Assembly: GCF_006738645.1 (NCBI RefSeq)
Contig: NZ_AP019700.1
Coordinates: forward strand, 4,198,001 to 4,262,000
Source: Stella humosa
GTDB lineage: Bacteria > Pseudomonadota > Alphaproteobacteria > ATCC43930 > Allostellaceae
Length of the DNA stretch: 64,000 nt
Direction of reading: 5' to 3'
Shown here in pieces: positions 28,853 through 36,899 of this stretch. A program made the translations under genes and the position numbers. The notes beneath the pieces were generated by a model. It saw only the letters and a program-made list of their open reading frames with translations. It was not told where the DNA came from and did no database searches. How positions within the stretch are numbered: the first letter of the stretch is position 1; each line of letters begins with the position of its first letter.

Positions 28853-29202
28853 TGCCTTGAAGGCCCGCTGAAGCCCCGTGCCTCTCGATCCGCACAAACG
28901 CGCTGTCTCAAGAAATATTCGAGAACAAGGGGTAAAGAACAATCAGCGCGGCGCGTCCCGTCGAATGGGACCGCCGATCAGACATCGGAGTCAAGCTGGC
29001 AGCGGAAGAGGAAACAACCGACATTTCTCGACCTGCGTCGTCGTATAGCTCGGCAGGGCCGTTGAACCAATCGCCTCTGTTATCGCTGACGCAACACTCC
29101 TTTGGGTGCTCCTCACGCGTTTTAACCGTACTTAACTCGCCAGACGCTCGCCCCGGCCGGAGCATGTTGGCCATGTTCTCCAGGAAGCACAGGAGCCATG
29201 GC
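28853..29202. other. 350-bp non-coding, AT-richer gap at the left edge of the accessory cassette
   Basis: The base composition is visibly less GC-rich than the flanks, with ATATTCGAG, GGTAAAGAAC and TTTTAACCGTACTTAAC stretches. No coding frame looks real. It precedes the SMP-30 gene and contains a candidate regulator site at 29108-29137 and an AGGAG ribosome site just before 29203. It may mark a recombination or transfer boundary. Confidence 0.5.
29108..29137 (-). promoter_or_regulatory. Candidate triple 10-bp repeat operator (weaker copy) upstream of the SMP-30 gene
   Basis: Read on the minus strand, three consecutive 10-bp units begin AGTTAA, GGTTAA and CGTGAG, so an NGT recurs every 10 bp. 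This copies the pattern of the clearer sites at 32469 and 36790. It ends 65 bp upstream of the SMP-30 start and has the same orientation relative to its gene as the others. Confidence 0.4.
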
Positions 29203-30315
29203 ATGAGGATCTCAGGAAAATTCGCCACCGGCGCCGCGGGCGTCGGCCTCGCCGGTTTGGTCGCCTACCTCTGCTTCTGGCCCGTCCCGGCCGAACCCAG
29301 GTCCTGGTCAGCCCCGACACCGCCTGGCTATACCGGCGCCCACGCGCCCAACGCAGGCTTGGCCGGCCTGCGCGACATCGCCATCGGGAACGAGTTTGGC
29401 CCGGAGCACATCGCGATCGGACCGGACGGCAAGCTGTACACCGCGATGACCAGTGGCGGCCTGTTGCGCATGGATGCCGACGGCGGCAATCAGGAAGTCT
29501 TCGCCAGCACCGGCGGACGCGTCCTCGGCTTCGCCTTCGATGCCCAGGGCCGGATGATCGCGGCCGACGCCATGAAAGGGCTGCTCGTCATCGACGCCGA
29601 TCGGCGCGTGGGCGTGCTGGCCAACCGCGTCAGCGCGGGCGATCCCATCCGCTATGCCAACTCCGTCGTCGTGGCACCGGACGGAACGATCTACTTCACC
29701 GACGCCTCGACGCGTTTTGCGCCCGCGGAATGGGGCGGCACCTACGAAGCCAGCGTGCTCGACATCCTGGAGCAGTCGGCGAGCGGGCGCGTGCTCGCCT
29801 TCGATCCCGCGGCGGCCAGCACCCGCGTCGTCGCCCATGGCCTGTCATTCGCCAACGGGATCGCCCTGTCGTCGGACGGGCGAACGCTATTCGTGGCCGA
29901 GACCGGCCGCTACCGCATATGGAAGATCGACACCGCTGCGCGCGCCGTCGACGTGCATGGCGGGTCGCCCCAGGCGAGGGTGCTGCTCGACAACCTGCCG
30001 GGCTACCCCGACAATCTGATGCGGGGCCGCGAGGGCCGCATCTGGGTCGGGCTGTTCCGGCCGCGCAATCCGGCCGCCGACGGGCTGGCCGAACGGCCGT
30101 TCCTGCGGAAGATATTGCTGCGCCTGCCGCGGTCCCTGTTGCCGCTGGGAAAGCCGTACGGGCATGTCTTCGCCATCGACGAGGAGGGCCGCGTGGTCGC
30201 TGACCTGCAGGACCCGAGCGGCGCCTATCCCGAGACGACCGGTGCCACCGAGACGGCCGATCGCCTCTACATCCATAGCCTGCACGCACGCACGATCGGG
30301 TGGGCACCGCGATGA
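29203..30315 (+). CDS. SMP-30/strictosidine-synthase-like beta-propeller protein
   Basis: A 370-residue protein starting MRISGKFATGAAGVGLAGLV, whose first 30 residues form a signal peptide or membrane anchor. The rest is a six-bladed propeller: EHIAIGPDGKLYTAM, YANSVVVAPDGTIYFTDAS, SFANGIALSSDGRTLFVAET and GYPDNLMRGREGRIWVGLF are the blade motifs of the strictosidine synthase-like/APMAP group (LPGYPDN is typical). In the family these are lactonases, hydrolases or lipid-related proteins. The ATG 29203 with AGGAG upstream is preferred over upstream in-frame starts. It is convergent with the MFS gene. Confidence 0.8.
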   Translation: MRISGKFATGAAGVGLAGLVAYLCFWPVPAEPRSWSAPTPPGYTGAHAPNAGLAGLRDIAIGNEFGPEHIAIGPDGKLYTAMTSGGLLRMDADGGNQEVFASTGGRVLGFAFDAQGRMIAADAMKGLLVIDADRRVGVLANRVSAGDPIRYANSVVVAPDGTIYFTDASTRFAPAEWGGTYEASVLDILEQSASGRVLAFDPAAASTRVVAHGLSFANGIALSSDGRTLFVAETGRYRIWKIDTAARAVDVHGGSPQARVLLDNLPGYPDNLMRGREGRIWVGLFRPRNPAADGLAERPFLRKILLRLPRSLLPLGKPYGHVFAIDEEGRVVADLQDPSGAYPETTGATETADRLYIHSLHARTIGWAPR

Positions 30316-30346
30316 CGCCTGGCGCGGCCCGCCGGCGCCATCCGCC

Positions 30347-31576
30347 TCAGGCCGGTGCCAAGCGCGGCGTTCGTGGCATCGTCAGCGCGAAGACCACCAG
30401 CCCGAGCAGCGTCGCGGCGAAGCCCGCCCAGACTGCGGAGAGCAGCCCGAACCCGGCGCCGATCACCAGCCCGCCTGCCCAGGCGCCGATGGCGTTGGCG
30501 ACATTGAGGGCGGCGAGGTTCATCGCTCCCATCAGCGTCGGCGCCTCCGGCGCAAAGCGCGTGAGACGCACCTGAATGGTCGGGATGGCGATCATCGTCG
30601 TGGCGCCCACACCGAGGAGTGCCGGCATCAGCACCCAGGTATTCGACCCGCCGAGCGCGAGCACTGCCAGCAGGACCAGCGCGCTGGCGAAGCCGAGGAC
30701 CAGACCGCGCGACGGGTGGGCATCCGCGAGCCGCCCGCCGACGAGGTTGCCGGCCGTCATGCCGATGCCGAACAGGGCGAGTGCCACGGGAATCCAGCTC
30801 GGGCTCAGCGCCGCCGCATCGGTGACGAAGGGGCCTATGAAGGTATAGACCGCGAAGATGCTGGCGATGCCCAGTGCCGCGACCAGCATCATGGCCCACA
30901 CCTCCGGCTTGCGCAGCGCGCTCAGCTCCTGGACGACAGGGCCGCCCTTCAGCGCATCCGAGCGAGGCACCCAAGCCCAGAGCGCCAGGAACGAGAGCAC
31001 CCCCACCCCGGCGACGGTGAGGTAGGTGTTCCGCCAGCCGACGTTCTGGCCAAGGTAGGTCGCCAGCGGCGAGCCGACGATCGTCGCCACCGTCAGGCCG
31101 GTCATCACCAGCGCGAAGGCCTTGCCGCCGCGGCCGGGCCCGACGATGTAGGAGGCGACGACGGCACCTGCGCCGAAGTAGGCGCCCTGCGGCATACCGC
31201 TGACGAAGCGCGCGAGCGCGAACATCCCGAGATTCGTCGCGACTGCCGAGAGCAGGTTGCCAACGATGAAAAGGCCCATCAGGCCGAGCAGCAGCGTGCG
31301 GCGGTTCAATCGCGCCGCCGCCAGGGTCACCAGCGGAGCACCGACGACGACGCCGAATGCATAGGCCGTGATGGCGTTCGTGGCGACCGGAATACTGAGG
31401 CCCAGGCTGGCCGAGAAGAGCTGGATGATCCCCATGCTCGCGAACTCGGAGGTGCCGATACAGAAGCTGCCGAACGCCAGCGCGAAGAGCGTCAGGCCCC
31501 GCGCGCGTTGCTGCGCCACGTTTGAGCAGTGCACCTTCACCGCGGTGCACTGCGCCTCATAACCCTTGGTCAGCAT
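30347..31576 (-). CDS. MFS transporter (DHA1/AraJ-like exporter)
   Basis: A 409-residue protein with 12 predicted membrane helices. It starts ALAFGSFCIGTSEFASMGI, the helix-1 pattern (GTxEF) of the sugar-efflux/AraJ branch of DHA1 exporters, and has the loop 2-3 motif region AAARLNRRTLLLGLMGLF and helix 5 motif C-like GSPLATYLGQNVGWRNTY. These usually expel small metabolites or drugs. It lies 45 bp downstream of the hydrolase gene on the same strand, so the two likely form an operon. Confidence 0.88.
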   Translation of the reverse strand: MLTKGYEAQCTAVKVHCSNVAQQRARGLTLFALAFGSFCIGTSEFASMGIIQLFSASLGLSIPVATNAITAYAFGVVVGAPLVTLAAARLNRRTLLLGLMGLFIVGNLLSAVATNLGMFALARFVSGMPQGAYFGAGAVVASYIVGPGRGGKAFALVMTGLTVATIVGSPLATYLGQNVGWRNTYLTVAGVGVLSFLALWAWVPRSDALKGGPVVQELSALRKPEVWAMMLVAALGIASIFAVYTFIGPFVTDAAALSPSWIPVALALFGIGMTAGNLVGGRLADAHPSRGLVLGFASALVLLAVLALGGSNTWVLMPALLGVGATTMIAIPTIQVRLTRFAPEAPTLMGAMNLAALNVANAIGAWAGGLVIGAGFGLLSAVWAGFAATLLGLVVFALTMPRTPRLAPA

Positions 31577-31621
31577 GGGAGCTCCGTCTCTGGCGGATCG
31601 GCAGGCTTTCGGCAGCCGCTT

Positions 31622-32386
31622 TCAGCGCGGCGCGCCGCGTGCCGCGCGGTCGATGGCACCGGCCACCGCCTCCGGCTGCGACATGTAGATCGCGTGGCTG
31701 CCGCGCACCTCGGTCACCGTGGCGTTCGCGCGCGCCGCCCACTGGCGCTGTGCCGCCGGTGGAATGATGCGGTCCTCGGTCGCCACGACGTAGGCCGTCG
31801 GCCGGAAGCGCCAGGCCGCATGGTTGACCGGCGCTGCGAAGGTGGCGGCCGCGACGGGCACTTGCGCATCAGCGAGGAAAGCGCCGCGCTCGGCCGGGAG
31901 ATCGTGGGCGAAGGCTTGCGGGAAGATCGCCGGATCGAAGAACAGGTTGCCGTCGCTGGACGGCTGCACAGGCGGCTGCGATCCGTTGCCGATCAAGCCG
32001 AGGACTGAGTCGCCGGCATCCGGCATGAAGGCCGCGACGAAGACCAGGCCGGCCACCTTGTCGTCGCTGCCGGCTTCGGTGATGACCACGCCGCCATAGG
32101 AATGGCCGACGAGCAGCGCCGGCCCGTTCTGCCGCGCCAGAACGCGCCGCGTTGCAGCGACGTCGTCCGCGAGCGAACTCAGCGGGTTCTGCACGATGCT
32201 GACGGCATAGCCGCGCGCCCGCAGCAGGCGATGGACGTCCTGCCAACCCGAGCCGTCGGCCCAGGCGCCATGCACGAGAACGACGTTGCGCACCGCCGAC
32301 CGCTCCTGCGCTTCGCCCGAATCCGTTCCAGCGAGCAAGAGTGCGGCCGCGGCGGCCACGATCCGAATGGGTTTGCCGATGGACAT
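31622..32386 (-). CDS. Secreted alpha/beta hydrolase
   Basis: A 254-residue protein with a signal peptide (residues 1-27, ending SGEAQE). The fold is clear: oxyanion segment VLVHGAWADGSGW near residue 36, nucleophile elbow LLVGHSYGGVV with Ser near 94, acid in VATEDRIIPP and catalytic His in GSHAIYMSQPE near the end. It belongs to the family of small periplasmic esterase-like hydrolases often annotated as salicylate-esterase or EstC-like. The substrate is unknown. It is first gene of a two-gene unit with the MFS exporter, and a triple GGT repeat lies 82 bp upstream. Confidence 0.85.
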   Translation of the reverse strand: MSIGKPIRIVAAAAALLLAGTDSGEAQERSAVRNVVLVHGAWADGSGWQDVHRLLRARGYAVSIVQNPLSSLADDVAATRRVLARQNGPALLVGHSYGGVVITEAGSDDKVAGLVFVAAFMPDAGDSVLGLIGNGSQPPVQPSSDGNLFFDPAIFPQAFAHDLPAERGAFLADAQVPVAAATFAAPVNHAAWRFRPTAYVVATEDRIIPPAAQRQWAARANATVTEVRGSHAIYMSQPEAVAGAIDRAARGAPR

Positions 32387-32468
32387 TTCACTCTCCTGTT
32401 CGATCGCCCTGATCTCAGTGGCCGTGCCTACTGCATTGAAACGATACGTGTTTGGCCGATGGGCACGC

Positions 32469-32498
32469 GGTTAATTGCGGTAAAGGGCGGTGGGTTGC
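32469..32498 (+). promoter_or_regulatory. Triple 10-bp direct repeat, likely operator upstream of the hydrolase-MFS unit
   Basis: GGT recurs at exactly 32469, 32479 and 32489; the units begin GGTTAA, GGTAAA and GGTGGG. The same arrangement occurs at 36790-36819 beside the winged-helix regulator gene. Head-to-tail repeats of about one DNA turn are the usual binding mode of OmpR-type winged helices. Confidence 0.6.
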
Positions 32499-32518
32499 AG
32501 GCAACGCCGCGACCCGCT

Positions 32519-33670
32519 TCACCGCACGCTCAGGCCGTGGGGATGCTCGGGGTTGGGCGTATGCGTCAGCCGTTCGCCAGCCGGTGCCGCGACGTTTCCA
32601 TCGATGCCGTAGATCGCGATGTGCAGGCCCCAATACCCCGTCCCGAAGACGATGAGCGCTGCTGCGAGCCCTGCTGGAACACCGGCCAACCGGCGCTTGA
32701 CCGCCGGCAGGAAGTGCACCTGGCGGGTATGATCCGCGGCGATGGCGACGATGATCGCCATGATCAGTGCATGACCGATCAGGTCGACCCGCCCGAAGGG
32801 ATAGACCGCCGCGTTGAAGATGATGAACAGGGCGATGGCCGCCAGCCGGCGCACCAGCGGCGTCCAAATCAGGCCGAAACCCATCGTGAACTCGGCGACG
32901 CCCGCCATCGGAATGAACATGTCGCGCGGCAAGCCGAGCGTGAGGAACGGCTTCTCGTCCACCAGCGGATAGAACCAGTCCGGGTAGGCGACCTTTTCCA
33001 GGCTCGACCACATGAGGGCGATCGCCACGCCCCAGCGCAGCACCTCGAAGCGATGCTTGCGCCAGTTCGTATCGGCGCACGCCTCCAGCACCAGGTAGGC
33101 GCTGACGCCGACGCCGAGCGCCAGGTAGTCGAGCAGATGGAAGACGTCGTAGTCGCGCAGCGCCAGCAGCCACAGGCCGACGAGGCCGAGCGCGGCCAGG
33201 GGCTGCGTCCTGCGCGAGAAGACCAGCCCGGCGATCAGGAGCTGTATCCACGACACCCATTCGGCGGGGGTCTTGAGATCCGGCGTCAGATAGACACCGC
33301 CGACCGCGAAGATCGCCACGAAGAAGGCGGCGACGACCGCGCGCACGAAGTCGTCGAGGCGAAGCCAGAGCGGGTCGGTGATGCGGTCCATGGCGCGCAG
33401 GATCGCCTCCCCCGCTCGCGATTCCTCGACCACCCGGGTTGCCAGGAAGGACACGAGTACCAGCGCGATGCCGCTCCAGAACCAGGCATCGGCGAGCGTG
33501 GCCCCGATCGGCTGCGGCGGCGCGCCGACGATGTAGGGAGCGAACCATTTCACGTGCGCCTGCGCCGGCACCGAAGCCGCCAGGAATGCCAACGCGGCCA
33601 GGCCTGGTCGGCGGGCGACGAAACGAAGCTGAGCGGGAGCGCCCAGCGTCGTCCTTCTTGGGGCCCTCAT
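32519..33670 (-). CDS. DoxX-like membrane protein with N-terminal HVKWF segment
   Basis: A 383-residue integral membrane protein. The signal peptide ends at AQA, followed by HVKWFAPYIVGAPPQPIG at the mature N-terminus, then about nine hydrophobic segments. The central part (WGVAIALMWSSLEKVAYPDWFYPL, then AGVAEFTMGFGLIWTP) resembles DoxX/quinone-associated membrane proteins. The exposed His at the mature start and the DoxX-like bundle suggest a redox or metal role, but this is inference. The ATG at 33670 overlaps the stop of the 2TM gene (ATGA), so it is co-translated with it and with the fusion oxidoreductase. Confidence 0.65.
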   Translation of the reverse strand: MRAPRRTTLGAPAQLRFVARRPGLAALAFLAASVPAQAHVKWFAPYIVGAPPQPIGATLADAWFWSGIALVLVSFLATRVVEESRAGEAILRAMDRITDPLWLRLDDFVRAVVAAFFVAIFAVGGVYLTPDLKTPAEWVSWIQLLIAGLVFSRRTQPLAALGLVGLWLLALRDYDVFHLLDYLALGVGVSAYLVLEACADTNWRKHRFEVLRWGVAIALMWSSLEKVAYPDWFYPLVDEKPFLTLGLPRDMFIPMAGVAEFTMGFGLIWTPLVRRLAAIALFIIFNAAVYPFGRVDLIGHALIMAIIVAIAADHTRQVHFLPAVKRRLAGVPAGLAAALIVFGTGYWGLHIAIYGIDGNVAAPAGERLTHTPNPEHPHGLSVR

Positions 33671-33879
33671 CTGCTTTCCGAGTTCTTGATGCCGGGCCCG
33701 AGGACGAACCACCAATGAGACAGGAGACCGACGGCCCACCCCAACAGAACCCAAAGCACCCAGTAGGGCGGCCCTTTGAATATGTTGATGACGACGAGCA
33801 GCAGCATGACGGCGGTGAACGAGAACGCGTGGATGTTAAAGCCGATCTGCTTTTGCCGATGACTTGAGCGCTTCATCAT
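33667..33879 (-). CDS. Small 2TM-domain protein
   Basis: A 70-residue protein starting MMKRSSHRQKQIGFNIHAFS. Two hydrophobic helices (about residues 20-36 and 41-60) are separated by a short KGPPYWVLW turn; GWAVGLLSHWWFV matches the 2TM domain (GW...GL..H). Its function in the family is unknown. It is locked between its neighbours by 4-bp ATGA overlaps on both sides, which argues for a stoichiometric partner of the fusion enzyme or the DoxX-like protein. Confidence 0.75.
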   Translation of the reverse strand: MMKRSSHRQKQIGFNIHAFSFTAVMLLLVVINIFKGPPYWVLWVLLGWAVGLLSHWWFVLGPGIKNSESR

Positions 33880-36560
33880 GGTCTCCGGGCGGTACGGGAG
33901 GGCGATGCGTCGGGGGAGCGCTGGTCGGCGTCATCGGGTGCGCCCGGTGCTGCGATCTGCAGGTCGCCTTTCGGCAGCGTCTGGCAGGCGAGCACGTGGC
34001 CGGCCGCGATCTCCTCAGCAGAGAACAGAGCCTGCCCGTCCGTCACGAACGGGCCCGAAAGCACGCGGGCACGGCAGCGGCCGCACGCGCCTTCGCCACA
34101 GGATTGGCCGAACGGCACATGCGCCGCGTTGGCTGCAGCCAGGATCGTCTGCCCTGGCCGGCAGGCGAAATCGGCACCGCCGCGCAGCCTGATGCGAAAG
34201 TCGTCAATGCCAGCCGCGGCCGCGGCGAGCGCGATCACCTGTGCGGTCTCGATCCGCGTCGTCCTGCTCCGGCTCGAGACGAAGGCCTCTGTATGGATCG
34301 CGTCGCGTGGAACGCCGAGCTCGGTCAGCGCACCGATCGTCGCCTGCATCATCGCCGCCGGCCCGCACAGATGCACCCGCACGACGTCCCGGACATGCGG
34401 CCGCAACGCCTCGCGATCGATCCGCGCCCGGGGGCCTTGCCACGCGGCTTCAGGTGCGGTGACGAAGATCGCCGCGTCGAGGCCGGGCAGCCGCTTGGCG
34501 AAGGCCCCGATCTCTTCCGCGAACAGGATCTCGGCCTCGGATCGGAACGACGCCAAGAGCGTGATCCGGCCCCGATGGCCCGCATGCGCCGCCGCTGCCA
34601 GCATACTGACGATCGGCGTGATGCCGACCCCGCCGGCGATGAGCAGAAGGTGGCCGGACCCGAGATCGCGCTGCAGGTCCAGGGTGAAGTCACCCAGCGG
34701 CGCGTTCAGCCGCAAGGCCTCTCCGGCCGCAAGCTCCCGGTGCAGGAATGTCGAGCCGAGCCCATGCTCTTCCCGCTTCACGGTGATTTCGAAGAAGTGG
34801 CGTTCGCCGGGCGCGCTCGATATCGAGTAGGCGCGCTCGACCATGTCGCCCGCGATCGGCAGCTCCAGCTTAACGTACTGGCCGGCGCGGAACCGGAAGG
34901 GCAGTTCGCCACCCCGCAGCGGCTCGAAGCGTATCCGCCTGGCAGACGGCGTCAGGGGTTCGACCTGCGAGACCCGCATGTGGCCCCGCCATGGCGCCGA
35001 TGGATCGGCCGGCGCCGGGGGCGAGCGGATCGCCCGCCACATCCGTCCCGCCTGCCGCCAGCTCAAGGCCGCGTTCGCGGCCATGATGCCGCCCCAGGGA
35101 GCCGCCTCGATGCCCGGCCCCCACGCGTCCTGCCCGGACAGATAGAGCCCCTTGACGTCCGTGCGACATCGCGCGATCGGCGAGCGCAGACGCGCGGCGC
35201 TAGTCGCGAGGCCGTAGAACGCACCGTCGACGCTGTTCTGGTAGGTCATGAACGACAGCGGCGTTGCCAACTCGGCGAAGGCGACGCCAGCCCGGAAGCC
35301 CGGCCACTGCCGATCGAGCCGGTCGATCAGCCGCGTCGTAACCTGCGCCTTCAACGCGCTGTAATCTTCCGGCCGCGCGCCCTGCTCGGTCCCCAGCCAC
35401 GGCCGGAAAATCGCCGGATCGACGAACTGCATCACCTCGACGGTGTGCCAGCGGGCAGACGGGTTGTTCATCGAGCTGAACGAAACAAAGAGGATGCCCT
35501 CGCCCAGCGGCCGCGAGATGCCCTGATCGTCGTCGATATCCGGCATGAACCAGTGATTCGCGCCGTCGAGGCCGAGGCGTGCCGGGGATCGGTCGAGCCC
35601 GACGAACAGGAGTATGGTGGCAACCTCCTTGGGCAGCTTGGCCAACTCCCGTTCCCACGACGCGCCATGGTCAGGCCCGAGCAGGGAGGCCGTGTTGCGG
35701 GCGCCGACCGCGGAGACGATGCATGGCGCCGACACCCTGTAGCGGCTGCCCGTCGCGCGGTCCTCGACGCCGACGCCCGTGGCTCGGCCCGCCTCGACGG
35801 TGATCTCGTGGACCCGCTGGCGCGGGCGCACGACGACGCCGAACCGCTCCAGCCCGTCGAGGATGGCGCGGCCCAGTGCCTTCGGACCGCCGACCGGATG
35901 CGTCGCCCCGCCCATGAACGCCTGCAGGGCGATCATGGCGTGCCCGCCGAAGCTGCTCGTCGCGGGCGGCGGTCCGAAAAGCCCCCAGCGGGCCGAGACG
36001 ATCGCCCGCAGCGCCGGATCGCGGAAGTGGCGCGCGGCAACGTCGGCGATGGTGCGGAACGTATCCGGATAGAGCAGTTCGATCACCGGCAACCCGGCGG
36101 CCCGAATGGCCGGCGCGGCCGATGAAACGAGGTTGCGCGCCGTCAACCCGCGCGCGGCCTTGCGCGCAGCGGCGAAGAAGCGATCGACGGCATCGGCCTC
36201 ATGCGGAAACCGGGCCTTCAGACGAGCGCGGAACGCCGCCTCGGACGCGGGGACGGCGAACTCGAAACCAGGGAAGTGAAGGACGTCGAAGTCGTCCGGC
36301 AGGCGATGGAACTGTACTCGCCCGTCCGTCAGGTAGTTCAGGATCGGGCCTGGTCCCGCCGTCAGGTAGTGCACTCCGGTGCCGAAATGGTAGCGGCCTT
36401 CCCGGGTGAACTCATGCGTCATGCCGCCCGGCGTGTAGTGCTGCTCGAGCATCAGGACGCGCTTGCCGCCGAACTCGGCCAGCAGTCGCGCGGCGGTCAT
36501 CCCGCCCATCCCGGAACCGATGACGACGACATCCACGCGCTCGTCCGGGATCAACGCCAT
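33876..36560 (-). CDS. Fusion: CrtI/retinol-saturase-like flavoenzyme + ferredoxin-reductase domain + 2Fe-2S ferredoxin domain
   Basis: An 894-residue three-module protein. Module 1 (about 1-515) is a phytoene-desaturase/retinol-saturase/carotenoid-isomerase-like enzyme: VIGSGMGGMTAARLLAEFGG near residue 12, EQHYTPGGMTHEF, FGTGVHYL, SSFGGHAMI and the C-terminal FAD contact LYLSGQDAWGPGIEAAPWGG. Module 2 (about 527-757) is a ferredoxin-NADP reductase domain: FAD motif RAYSISSAP, NAD(P) loop GGVGITPIVSML, then HLCGPAAMM. Module 3 (about 780-870) is a plant-type 2Fe-2S ferredoxin with CGEGACGRC plus a later Cys in LACQT, all four ligands present. The start at 36560 has GGGGA upstream; an extension to 36587 lacks one. 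Inference: NAD(P)H electrons feed the saturase in cis. Confidence 0.85.
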   Translation of the reverse strand: MALIPDERVDVVVIGSGMGGMTAARLLAEFGGKRVLMLEQHYTPGGMTHEFTREGRYHFGTGVHYLTAGPGPILNYLTDGRVQFHRLPDDFDVLHFPGFEFAVPASEAAFRARLKARFPHEADAVDRFFAAARKAARGLTARNLVSSAAPAIRAAGLPVIELLYPDTFRTIADVAARHFRDPALRAIVSARWGLFGPPPATSSFGGHAMIALQAFMGGATHPVGGPKALGRAILDGLERFGVVVRPRQRVHEITVEAGRATGVGVEDRATGSRYRVSAPCIVSAVGARNTASLLGPDHGASWERELAKLPKEVATILLFVGLDRSPARLGLDGANHWFMPDIDDDQGISRPLGEGILFVSFSSMNNPSARWHTVEVMQFVDPAIFRPWLGTEQGARPEDYSALKAQVTTRLIDRLDRQWPGFRAGVAFAELATPLSFMTYQNSVDGAFYGLATSAARLRSPIARCRTDVKGLYLSGQDAWGPGIEAAPWGGIMAANAALSWRQAGRMWRAIRSPPAPADPSAPWRGHMRVSQVEPLTPSARRIRFEPLRGGELPFRFRAGQYVKLELPIAGDMVERAYSISSAPGERHFFEITVKREEHGLGSTFLHRELAAGEALRLNAPLGDFTLDLQRDLGSGHLLLIAGGVGITPIVSMLAAAAHAGHRGRITLLASFRSEAEILFAEEIGAFAKRLPGLDAAIFVTAPEAAWQGPRARIDREALRPHVRDVVRVHLCGPAAMMQATIGALTELGVPRDAIHTEAFVSSRSRTTRIETAQVIALAAAAAGIDDFRIRLRGGADFACRPGQTILAAANAAHVPFGQSCGEGACGRCRARVLSGPFVTDGQALFSAEEIAAGHVLACQTLPKGDLQIAAPGAPDDADQRSPDASPSRTARRP

Positions 36561-36775
36561 CGTCCCCGGAAGCCCGCGATGGCACATGCTTTTGCGATCG
36601 GTTCGCCGTCAGGCGCTGTCCCGTTCGTCAGGACGCCCGCAGGCCGGCAGTCCAGCGCGACGGGTAAGAACAGGAGGGTTTTCATTTCGCGTGCCCTGTT
36701 TCGCCGCAACCCTCGCGAACGATGACAGTCGGCCATTCGCCCACGTTCGCGCCGTCGGGACAATTATCGCCGAGG

Positions 36776-36819
36776 CCTGCCATGGCAGGGGTAAAAGCCG
36801 GTAAAACGCGGTAGGATAT
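36776..36819 (+). promoter_or_regulatory. Palindrome plus triple 10-bp repeat in the divergent fusion/regulator promoter
   Basis: A perfect 14-bp palindrome CCTGCCATGGCAGG (36776-36789) directly abuts three direct repeats with GGT at 36790, 36800 and 36810; units begin GGTAAA, GGTAAA and GGTAGG. It lies 80 bp before the regulator start and 229 bp from the fusion start, in the 339-bp divergent gap 36561-36899. No other element is confidently readable in that gap. Confidence 0.6.
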
Positions 36820-36899
36820 TGCCCGTCCGAACCGGCGCCGGTCCCCTCGATCAGCCTCTTCGCGACCTCCTGGGATGTCTCGAGACCATCGGAGAAGGC

